Shown here: piece by piece, positions 45,241-55,908 of the stretch | Layout: each line of letters starts with the position of its first letter | Position numbering within the stretch: position 1 is the stretch's first letter | Assembly (NCBI GenBank): GCA_010279815.1 | Contig: QEOQ01000546.1 | Span: 46,593-110,592, forward strand | Reading direction: 5' to 3' | Length of the DNA: 64,000 nt | Origin: Brachionus plicatilis | Lineage: Eukaryota; Rotifera; Eurotatoria; Ploima; Brachionidae | Position numbers and translations under genes: made by a program | Notes under the pieces: generated by a model | Seen by the model: the letters and a program-made list of their open reading frames with translations, nothing else | What the model was told of the DNA's origin: nothing | Databases searched by the model: none

Positions 45241-46236
45241 TTAATAATTTGGCTTGTTGAAATATTTTGATAAAGTATAACCGAAAAGCCCACCACCAAG
45301 ACCTACTAAAGCACCAAGTTTAGCACCAGCCAGCAAACCAACCGGGCCACCAATTAGACTTCCAACAACCGCACCACCGGACGCCGTTCCAAGTACTTTA
45401 TATTTCAATGCAGTTCGCAGATTAGTTGAACCTGTAGCCAAATTGTCTTGGGTTGTATCTAAATTTTTTTCAATTGAATCAATTGTAGGTTTCTGCTTCT
45501 GTTTTAATCAATGAATAAAAACTCTACAACTTCTTTAGATAAAATTACATAAAGTTCTTCGGAAAATTTTTCCATTAGAAACTTTAAGTCATCACAATCT
45601 TTGAGTAATTGTTGATAAGAGTTGCACAACTCTTCGTCCTGAGCTAAAAATTCGTTCTTCTCAATTTTATATTGAAACATTTCTGGAGCTACAAAATTAG
45701 ATTCCAAAAATGCTTGAAAAAATTTAAGATTTTATTCAATTTTTAAAAATTTTCCAGCTCACAATCCTGATATTTGTATTCGAATTGATGATAAGGTGCT
45801 GCTAAACTCTCTATTTCATTTGCTTCATTTTGAAGTTTCCTAGTTATAAATTTCAACTGATCATCAATTTTGTTGGCTATTGGTGATGAGTTTTTATTTT
45901 CTAAATTAGACACTAAAGTTAAAAAAAGATTTTTTTAAAAATTCTATACACATATTTGCAAAATTTTATCATACCTATTTGATCTCGAATTTTTTCTATT
46001 TCTTTTATTTCTGACTTAATGCGCTTAATGATTTGGCTGGCATTTAAATGCGATTGTTTAACATTTTTCCAATCTTGATAACTTTGGTACTTTTAAGAAT
46101 TGAAATAAGAAAATAAAAAAAAATAGAAAAATAATACTTCTTTTAGACGGGAAATGCAGTCTTTAAGTTTGTTCAACTGGTACTCGGTCGATTGGATAAA
46201 TCTGTTGATATTTATTTCATAAATTTGATCGTCCAT
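45241..46236 (-). CDS. STX17: Syntaxin-17 homolog
   Basis: Minus-strand exons: 46236-46138, 46089-45975, 45912-45763, 45712-45531 (or 45528) and 45498 (or 45492)-45241. Phases 0, 1, 1, 0 fit; about 267 residues. STX17 is the autophagosomal SNARE for fusion with lysosomes. The N-terminal helical part has YQDWKNVKQSHLNASQIIKRI and SEIKEIEKIRDQI. The SNARE helix is DSIEKNLDTTQDNLATGSTNL. The end is the family's unusual pair of glycine-zipper membrane segments (VVGSLIGGPVGLLAG, then LVGLGGGLFGYTL), known to form a hairpin. A short polar tail follows, without the long basic extension of the human protein. Intron 4 is only about 29-38 bp. Confidence 0.88.
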
Positions 46237-47049
46237 CTTTATATTTTTTAAGTGCTTAATTTTTAAAGGACTGAAAAATTAATTTTCGCATTAAAATTTT
46301 CTGTAATTAAATGAGAATTTTAAAATTTTGAATATGTTAAATTTTTTCAAAGGCAGTTCTTATTTAACCTTGTCCTAGTATCAAACAATTTCAAAAATTT
46401 TCGCGGCAAACTTATTTATCTAATTATTGAATAATAAAAACAACTACAAATATTTTACAATCTTAATTTTATCTATTTGATTAAATTTTATTTTATTTTT
46501 CAATTTTTGTCTTGTTAAATAGTGGATTCAATTGGCCTTAATAGGTTAGACAAAAGTCTCTCGATTGAATTGAAATTATAATAGACAATTAAATATATAT
46601 TTGATTATAAAAAATAAACAAAATAAGCTTAAAGAAATAAAAAATTTTTAGTTAATAATTTTAATAAATTTTTAAACCTTTAAAATAAAAAATATCATTA
46701 AAAATAAAATATGCTGATTTTTTCGTATTTGTTAAATAATTTATTCAATTAAAGTTTAAGTCCCATGCACAAATTTAAATATAATTTTTATGTATAAAAA
46801 TGGGAAGTATATCATTTTATTGACAATAAATTGAATAAATATATTAATTAAATGTCTATTTAATGATTAATTAAAAAATTCAGTTTGTTATATATTTAAA
46901 AATGGCAAAGATTATTTAACATATACAAGATTCTATTAAATAAAAAAATTATTTTATCGAGTCAGTTAGTTCAGAACTGTTACATTTAAAGCACCATTCA
47001 TTCAATAGGTAGGCCGAGATAAATCAAACTTGTGGAAATGAAGATCCAT
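46237..47049. other. AT-rich intergenic DNA, no gene seen
   Basis: Upstream side of syntaxin-17. No coding or RNA gene found. Confidence 0.5.
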
Positions 47050-47865
47050 TTAATATTGAATCGGTTTTATAATTTGTACTTTTTTTTCAAAAAAGATTGA
47101 TATCGATTTGGAGGCATTAAATTTAATTTTAGTTCTGCAAGTTTTTAGCAACTTTTTAATGTGCTTGTCAGAGGGTGATAATAGGACTATATCATTGCAG
47201 TAAGCAAGAATGGACAAATTTTTCTTTGCACCAACTTTCGAATCAGTACATAGGGATAGCATTTGATAGATTAAAAATTTAAATAAATATTAAGATAATA
47301 TCTATCCTTGTTTAACCCCTACAGTTTAGAATTTCAGAATTCTTCAGAATTTTTTGATTGATTATTTTCTTTGAAAACTAGATAAACAAATTGGGATTAT
47401 TCATTTTTATAACAATTGGTGAGATTTTTTTAAAATTAAATAGAAAAAAGACTAATACAAATAAGTATCTTAAAAACAATAAGATGAGAAATTTGTGATT
47501 CTTTAGCTGATTCTAAAAATCAATGGATATAAATTTTTTAATTTGATAAAAAATCTATTTTTTAGGATAAATGTAAGAAAGAAGAAAAAGAAACAATTTG
47601 GGGGATTTTTTTTGTTGAAAAATCACCTGTGTTTTTTGAGATGAGTCAAGTAGAACGGCTTCATGATAATCTACATTTATCTTTAACTAATTTAATCAAT
47701 TACTTAAGTAACAACCAAATTTTCCGAATGATTGGCTTTAGAAATATTGTGTAATAACAAATTTTTTTTAATATTGTGTAATAAAACCTGAATTTTAATT
47801 TGTTTAATTGCATTTGTCCAAGCATTTTCGAGATCGAAAACTATATTTAAAAAAAAAATTTCAAG
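47050..47865 (-). pseudogene. LINE reverse transcriptase relic
   Basis: On the minus strand the order is IVFDLENAWTNAI (near 47830, palm motif A), VGVKQG followed by ILS and LFKFLIYQM (47250-47320), then ILAYCNDIVLLSPSDKHIKKLL (47160-47230), equivalent to the YADD block but with CNDD-like decay, and KFNASKS. The pieces lie in several frames. It resembles LINEs of the type with AYADDIVLLSPS, a different lineage from the copy at 18540. Confidence 0.75.
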
Positions 47866-48851
47866 CGGACATATATTTAGCATTTATTTATCTATTTGTT
47901 TGTCTGTGACGATCTTAAGCTCCTTAAGATTAAAGAAAAAAATAAAAAATAAAATTTAATTAAATTTTGATTTAAAAAAAATAAAGAAAAAATAAGCAGC
48001 GGAAATGAATATAACAAATTGAGCCATATTCAAAATTTCAACATTTTTATGGGCTAAATGTCAGTGTACTCAATAATTGAAACATGAATTTTGAATTATC
48101 AAAAAAATTCGTCTGTAATTAATTCTTCAGTTAATCATAATATTATTTACGTATTGACAAGGAAATTTTTATTAATTCTTTATACACTAAAAAATAATTT
48201 TTCTATCTTATAACTTTTTATTATTGCATCATTTATATGAAAACAAATATCTATTTTTATTTTTGTAGTAGAGGAATGTATTTTTGTATTATCATAAAAA
48301 ACAAGTGATTGATTATTAACTCTATTTCTCTTTTAAGAGATAGAAGTTCTGAAAGTTAAATTTTAAGTTTTATTAACTTTAAATATATAATAAACCATTA
48401 AATGATTTATTATATATGGGTTAATTGATTTTGGAGATTATTTTTTTTTGCACCACTATTTGATCATTAAAGCAATTGTAATGAGTTTTTTTTTATTTTT
48501 ATTTTTTAAATAGAAAGACGACTAAGAAAAGTTTGTTAAAATCAATAAGATGAGATTCTAAGTTGCTATTAAAAATCAATGTTTATTAATTCATTTATCA
48601 AATTAATTTTTCGAAATTATTAGTTTTAAAATCATGATTCTTAAAACAAATACTGTGCAAAATTTGTTTTAAAATATAAATAAAGTTTGATGAAGCAAGC
48701 CCATTCAGCCATTGAAATAATTTAAACAGACACATTTGATTCAAAAGAAATTTTTCAAACATAAGAATGTTTGAATATATGTAATTAAATGATTTAAAAT
48801 TTAGGTATAAAATATCGAAAAGAAAAAATTTATTTAAATTAAAATTTAAAA
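47866..48851. other. AT-rich intergenic DNA, no gene seen
   Basis: Upstream region of the metalloprotease gene. No clear promoter element beyond AT-rich sequence. Confidence 0.5.
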
Positions 48852-51800
48852 ATGATACTTTTACTTTTTGTATTTATATTTAAAATTGGCACAATTATGG
48901 GTGTACTTTTAGGGCAGCTTTCAGTTCCCATAAAAAACCTTCAGCTAGTTGTTCATGAAGATGGAATGGACTTTCCTAAGAGCTTTTCCCTATCAGTGAA
49001 TGAACATGGTCATAAATTGGATGGACATTTTGAAATATTAAATGATTACGAATCGCCACCGATTTCAGTTTTAGAAAATGGAAAAGTTAGACAATTTGAT
49101 TTTTCTTATTTTGAGAAACATCAAATATACAGAGAAAAAAATGGACGAGGCTTTGCAACGCTGATTGAGAACAAAAACAAAATTGACCGTAATCACCGAA
49201 TTTTTGCAAGAATTTTCTCTGAAATAGACAAAAATGACCATTTTGATATTGTTCACGTTCCAAAAAAGAATGGTCGACTTGGTCATTTGACTTATGAGCA
49301 TTTGTTGCAAAAAAGAAATTTAAATGATTTGATGAATTCAAGTGTGAATTTTGAAAAAGTTAAAGATTACAAGATTATACCCGAGGGTAAAATTATTTTA
49401 ATGTTTAATCCATGATCATTACTAAATTTGTTTTAATTTAAAAGATTATCAGCCCAAGAACAGGTAGAATTTTAATTTTTTCATTAAAATTTTTAAATTC
49501 AAAATTTCTTTTTTTTTTGGAAAAATGAAGAAACGAGATGAATAAAAATTCCAGGGCAGTAGATGGTGAACCAATAGTTGCTGATGTTGAAACACTTGTT
49601 GTTATTGATCCAAGTATTTATGAGGATCATAAGGAATTTTTGCAAACAAATGACCAAGAGATTATCTTTGATCATATTCGTCTTTATTATGCTCACACAA
49701 TGAACGGTGTAAATGACAAATATCAAAATTCAATGACAACTGATCCTGATCTAAGAATTAGCATTAAACTTGTTCATATTTTGATTTTGACAGTATTTAA
49801 ACAAAATTGAAACTTGATGATTTTTTTTTAAATGAAATTTAAAAAAAAAGGATCCAGATGTCGCCACATGGACTAGAGCCGACATAGTAGGCGATACAGA
49901 TGTGACACATTACAATGGCAGACAAGTTGTTTTAGCAGATGAAACTTTGAATGAATTTGGCACTTTTTTACAAGGGTTGACCATTGATTTTGATTATGAT
50001 CATGCAGTTGGAGTTTTTAAGTATTTTGAATAAAGTTAAAAATCTCAAAAAATCTTTTTTTCTAATTTAAAATTAAAAGCAAAGATTTATTTTCTGGCGA
50101 TAGATCATTAACAAACGAATTAAGAAGTGGTGTTGTTGGTTATGCATGGGTAGGAGGTGCCTGTAAAACTAGCCTTAAAACCTCAGTACAAGAAGACATT
50201 GGAGGATTCTACAATATTTATGTAATTGCACATGAAATCGGGCATAATTTAGGAGCTGCTCATGATGGAACAGGAAATAGCTGTCAAGAAAGTGATAGAT
50301 TTATTATGAGTGCATCTCTAGGTTTTTCAAATATTGAAAATATTCAAAAATTTTCGTCATGTTCATTAACTTATTTTAAGAATTATATCCTCGAAAACAA
50401 CGGGTTAGAATTATATACTTGTTTAAAAAGAATTAATCTCTAAGTATTTTATAATTAAGTCCAATATCCAATGAGGCAAGTTGTTTGTCCAACATAAACA
50501 ATAATTTGCCTGACTTTGTGAACAACGCTGATACATCACTAACTGGTCAAATATGGGACTTAAATGACCAATGCAAAACTATTCTTGGATCAAGCGCAAG
50601 TTTTTGTCATGTATATTTTATTAGAAAAATTAATTTTTGCTCAACAAAACAATTTTTATTTAAAGTTTACAGCAGATACAATATGTTCAAATCTTTATTG
50701 TAGACAAGATGTAAATTCAACATCATGTTCAGCTAAAGCTCCTGCTGCTGAAGGATCAACATGTGCTTCAGGATCGGTAAATTTTAAAGTGATACAAAAG
50801 TAAAAAAGTAATTATAAAAAAAATAGAAATGCATTAGAGGCTTATGTACTCCAATTGAAGGAAGTTTGGAATCTGTGTGTCCATTTGGTGATGAATATGT
50901 TAGAGGAACATATTATTCATGGATTCCATTTATGAATTTTTATAGTAAATGCGAAGAATATTTTGACATATTGCACAATAGAGATTATTCAGTTCAATAT
51001 TTCTGTAGTCAATCATTTGGAAAATCGAGTTGCTGCTCAAGTTGCTTAAGTAAAAATTGATGAAATAATTAATTTAAAAATAACTTTTAAACTAATAAAA
51101 AGAGTATGATTATATAAACTGCACAGATGATAACATTAAATGCCCTTCTTGGAAATCATTTTGTAATGGAGGAACGATAGGTCCTGACAAAGTTAAAGAT
51201 ATATGTAGATTATCATGTGGAACTTGTACACGTAATTTTAGAAAGATTAAGAATTAAAATAAAAAAAAAATTAAAATAAATTATAGAGGAGCCAATAAAT
51301 TGCCAAAGTAATGTTGAATTATGTAAAAATGGAGGGATTTGTTTAAATGATACATTGACAAGGGATAACTTAATTGGATTTTCATGCGAATGTAAAACAG
51401 GTTTTACAGGAAAAATTTGTGAAACGAAATGTAAAATTTATTAAATAATAGAAAAAAAAAACCTAAAAATATTTAAAGTGGACGTAAATTTAAAAATAAA
51501 ACAACTAGATAGGACAAAAACTAACGCAGGTTTTGACTCAACTACAGAAGTTTTACAAATTTCTTCATCTAGTATCGACGGTGAATTATCTTTCGATACT
51601 TCTAGAATAAGTTCATTTCAAGTTTCATTGTCATCTGATAACAATGATGAGACAACAATTTCTCTAGATGAGAGCACAATGAATTCCTCTAAATCTAACG
51701 CAGGTTTTGACTCAACTACAGAAGTTTTACAAATTTCTTCATCTAGTATCGACGGTGAATTATCTTTCGATACTTCTAGAATAAGTTCATTTCAAGTTCC

Positions 51801-54800
51801 ATTGTCATCTGATAACAATGATGTTGAACTAATTAATGTCGAATTGTTTTTTACATCAAATTTGTTTGACAGTTCCATTTCAAATGATAATTTATATGTT
51901 AGGTCAAGTATCAATTGTGACATTTTAAACAATTGTTTTTCTATGAATGGTTTTGTCAAGTGGTTTGATTCTTCAAATATACATTTATTGACAACTAATT
52001 TTAGTTTTTATGAATCTATTAATTCTTTGGTTACTTTTTTGAATGAAAGCTTATGGATTAATTATTTTGATGAAACGGTATATTCTTATTTGTTAGTTTT
52101 ATTAGTTAGAATTTTAAATTTATTCTTTTTTATAAAGATATATAGTGTTTATTATTTTGAATCAATCAACGGCACGTTTCGTAGCAATAGTCTCCCCATT
52201 AAATTTAAATGCTCTGTCTCTGAAAATATCCAAGTATTTTACTAGCATTATTTTATTCCTTTATTTATTTTTAAATTTTTTTTTTTCATCTGCAAAGATT
52301 AGTCAAGATTCATATATTCTTATTTTTAATGAAGATCAGACAAAAACTAGCCGTTTAGTATGTGACTCAACTATTCCGATCACATGCAATGTTCCTTCTC
52401 AGTCTGATTGTCTGCTAAAGTTTTCTTTGCAATATAAAAACCCATCTGTGAATGTTGATCGAGTGATTGTAAAAGAATGTTTCTATAATTCAGATGGTTT
52501 TGTCATTTGTAATCCAGATGATAAGTCATTAAGGCCATCCAAAGATTGGAATCAAAATGGTGAACAAGTTATATGGGATATTGGAGTTAGTTTAGAAGCA
52601 AAGAATCGGAATTTTAGAGAGGAAATTTATGAATTAGAAATAGTTTCCAACAAAGACTCGTCGGATCTGAGACCGTTTTTCAAAAATTTTAAAATTCCCA
52701 GCATAACAGTAACAATTTTTCAAATTTTAATTCATATGAATTTAAAAATTAAATAAAATTTTGAAATTTAGGTAAAATTCATACCTTCAAGACGTTCTCT
52801 TAACAATTATGCAACTTGCTTTAACGATCCACATTGTATGACATTTGATCGAAAGTAAAAATTTGTGTTTTAGACATAAAAAATCATTTTGATTTCCTTT
52901 TTTTGAAGATGGTTTGAATTTCATCAACCTGGTGAATATCAAATGTATGAAAATGTTGAAACAGAAACAAGAGTAATCATCTATTTACAATTCTAATTTA
53001 ATTTTAGAGTTTAATTTTTTTTTAGATCCATTTGATTAGCATTCGTTGTTCACCTTTCAATGGAAATTTTCCAGGCTGGACACCACCGTATTGTCTTTAT
53101 AAAATATATCTTCAATATTTTTATGAGATATTAAAAATTGATGTTTCTACAAACATGATCACCTATTCAGATTTAAGAAGAAATATTTTAGATGAACCCT
53201 TAATTTTCGATTATAGCAATAAAATAATAAATGAACTTGATTCTTTGATAATTAAGAAATCTGGATACGGTTTGGAGATTATAACTGGATATGGCCTTGT
53301 TCTCCGAGTTTACGGATATGTTTGGTTATATAGATTGTATATCAATAGATTTGATATAATTCCTGCAAAGGTTGATAGAGGAAATATTGATGGATTATTC
53401 TATGACTGGAATGGTGTATGGTCAAATGATCTTACTAAATTAAAATCAGGAGAATCATCATCGGTTTTAACTGAAATTTTTGATAGTTATCAGTAATTAT
53501 TTAATCTCACTTCTTAGAAAAAAATAGCAAAATTAAAAACAATTCCCTTAAAGAGTAGGTCAAAATGGCATTCCAAGTTTGGAAGATAGCAATTATTCTT
53601 TTAATGAAACAAAAATACAATTATTGCATAGATTTTGTAGTTCCTTGCGAATAAATAAATTAACATCAACTCAAAATGCAAATTGTTACAATGGAAGAAA
53701 CCAGGAATTTTTTGAGCAAAGATCACTGGGTAGAATCAGGTTCGTTTTCATTTAATTAAATATTTTTATTTTAAATGTACATTTTTTAATCTAGTCGTAA
53801 AACTCTTCCTGTTTTTTCGAAAAAATCAATGATTAATTTGATTCCAGAAATTTTTATGAGAAATCTTGGACCAAAAAGAGTAAATTTTACAAAATCAAAA
53901 AAACACTAGAAGTTTGAAAAAGAAAAAAAACATAATTTTTCACTTTGATAAATATTTAAAGGAAAAATTATTTTAACTACAAAACTAATTTTTTTATTTG
54001 AAATAAGATTTGATTTTTAATTTTTAAAAATCTAATTTCTAAATAAAATTTTAATTTATTTTAGAGTCGAAACACCGATAACATTCAGGCAAAAAATGAA
54101 TCTTGTAATAAATTAGGATCAAATGTTGACTCTAATCTTACTGATCAAATTGATTTGGAAAGTCTAAAAGAAAACTGCCAACTTGATATTTCGCTTGACC
54201 CAGTAAGATTCTTTACTTGATTTGTTTTCATGATTATCTAAAATTGAAACTCGTGAATTAAAAATTAACAAAAATATGAAATTTAATTTTAAAGGAAACT
54301 GATTATACAATTGGATATAAAAATGACGTGAACAATATTGTTGTAGAGTTAGCAACAAATGATGTAAGCAATATGGAAATTTCCGAAGATGGAACATTAG
54401 CAGTTTCTATTGATTTAAAGCAAATGTGTTCGAATGATTGTAGTGGCCATGGTACATGTTCAAACTTAGGTGTTTGTGAATGTGAAGAAAATTATGTAGG
54501 AGCTGATTGTTCTTCTTTTATTTTTGATGTACCTGAATTGACTGGTTTCTTTTCAAATTCTACTTGGGATCTTTCTCAATATCCCTTTGAAGATTTGTTA
54601 TTCAGTGCAATAAAATTCATTTTGTCAAATACAAATTCAAGTCTTAGATATTTTATATACGTAAATTNNNNNNNNNNNNNNNNNNNNNNNNNNNNNNNNN
54701 NNNNNNNNNNNNNNNNNNNNNNNNNNNNNNNNNNNNNNNNNNNNNNNNNNNNNNNNNNNNNNNNNNNNNNNNNNNNNNNNNNNNNNNNNNNNNNNNNNNN

Positions 54801-55441
54801 NNNNNNNNNNNNNNNNNNNNNNNNNNNNNNNNNNNNNNNNNNNNNNNNNNNNNNNNNNNNNNNNNTAGATATTTTATATACGTAATTTATTAAAATGTTT
54901 TTTTTTTCTTTATATAAAATTATTTAAATTTTTAACTTAGTATCCTGATATAAACAATATAGCGTCGAATGGATCTATATCTCCTCTTCAAATAACATAT
55001 TCTTCATTTTATGCAAATTTTAGTGCAGTCAGCACTCCAAAAGACTATTTTTTCACAGAAATTCAACTAACAAATGACGGAAGCATTTTCAGCAATTCTT
55101 CATTTATTACTGCAGCCGATTTAAGACTATTTTCATGTTCAGGTTTAAATTGTGTTCCCCTGGTAAATACTTTCATTAATCTTTAATATTTTACTTAATT
55201 TATCTATCATTTTTCAGAATAGTGACTCTTCAAGTATCACAAATTTATCCCTCAATTCAACTTCTGAGTCTACCAAAACTATCATAACAGAAACTGTAAT
55301 TAAATTAACATTAATCATTGGAATTAATTATTTTTATTTATTTTAAAGACCACTAATAAAGAAAATTGCTCAATTTCTATTAAAGCAAACATGATGCTTT
55401 TATATATTTTTTTCTTTTTATTTATTAAGTCTATGCTTTAG
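48852..55441 (+). CDS. ADAM/ADAMTS-type metalloprotease fused to ShKT, EGF and VWDE-like modules
   Basis: 22 exons, all phases compatible, 1675 residues: 48852-49386, 49445-49463, 49531-49792, 49851-50020, 50080-50403, 50460-50610, 50666-50799, 50838-51049, 51103-51231, 51287-51430, 51479-52233, 52298-52708, 52772-52854, 52909-52972, 53026-53492, 53554-53739, 53795-53879, 54065-54202, 54295-54660, 54941-55162, 55218-55295, 55349-55441. Order: signal peptide; propeptide without cysteine switch; reprolysin domain with HEIGHNLGAAHDG (H380, H384, H390) and Met-turn IMSA; ADAMTS-like Cys-rich region (437-602); six-Cys ShKT (603-645); EGF (646-693); Ser-rich exon with a duplication; VWDE-like strand region and VWD (CFNDPHCMTFD, GLFYDWNG; about 946-1348); EGF (1468-1500); Ser/Thr-rich stalk; C-terminal hydrophobic tail, a probable GPI or membrane anchor. 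It is likely a cell-surface protease or adhesion protein. No TSP1 repeat is seen. Joining of the two halves is inferred from phase and a 48-bp intron. Confidence 0.8.
51521..51823 (+). repeat. In-frame 129-bp direct duplication in exon 11
   Basis: 51521-51649 is repeated at 51695-51823 with one difference seen (T to C, Ser to Pro). The period is 174 bp (58 codons), so the frame is kept. It encodes a Ser/Thr/Asp-rich unit beginning NAGFDSTTEVLQ. Confidence 0.95.
54668..54865. other. Assembly gap (198 N), flanks duplicated
   Basis: TAGATATTTTATATACGTAA occurs just before the gap (about 54645) and again just after it (54866). The gap falls in intron 19 right after the donor, so the coding model is unaffected. 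The repeated ends suggest overlapping contigs rather than truly missing DNA. Confidence 0.9.
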
Positions 55442-55672
55442 GAATATTATAAGATGAAATATTTATTTAGCTTTATGAATCAAATCATTAATCAGTGTAA
55501 CAATAATATTAAAAGCTAGTTAATATAAAGAGCTATTTATTTTTTATTTTTATTATTAATGAATAAATGAACATTAAAAAACTTTTTTTTCCTTAATTTA
55601 TTTATTAAAATTTCAAGTAAAAAAATTACAAATTATTTTTTAAAAAGTTTTTTTTAATTTTGAGATTTATAC

Positions 55673-55690
55673 AGAGTTGTTTAAAAGTCT
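55673..55690. repeat. MITE arm beside the Gypsy LTR
   Basis: AGAGTTGTTTAAAAGTCT matches the arm of the foldback repeat at 32291-32377. The left LTR starts two bases later (55692), so the Gypsy element probably inserted into, or was cut back to, a MITE of this family. Confidence 0.55.
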
Positions 55691-55691
55691 C

Positions 55692-55908
55692 TGAAATAGC
55701 TACCAATAGGATATTAAAATGTCAAATAAACTATTATATTTAATAATCTTTTATTCTATACAAATAAATGAAAGTGGCCACTCTAAGTAACCACGCTAAT
55801 TAGAGAACAAAATAGAGAGAAGAAGAGAGAGAGAGAGAAATATAATTAAAATAAAATAATGTTTTTTCTTTCATTAGCTGGTAGCTAGTTTATAAATAAA
55901 TTAATTAT
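55692..55908 (-). mobile_element. Partial 3' LTR of Gypsy copy A
   Basis: 217 bp nearly identical to 59699-59915. It lacks the first 144 bp of the LTR (the U3 start, TGTCGTG) together with the polypurine tract and the end of pol, all lost in one deletion whose junction is at 55908/55909. Confidence 0.9.

Noticed and set aside
45241..45441. Small glycine-rich protein as a gene of its own (TIM23-like)
   Set aside because: It is the last exon of syntaxin-17; the upstream exons fit in phase and carry the SNARE helix.
49071..49341. Minus-strand frames under the protease propeptide
   Set aside because: Antisense shadows of exon 1.
51103..51231. ShKT segment as a separate toxin gene
   Set aside because: It is one exon in phase with its neighbours; ShKT domains are common in secreted metalloproteases.
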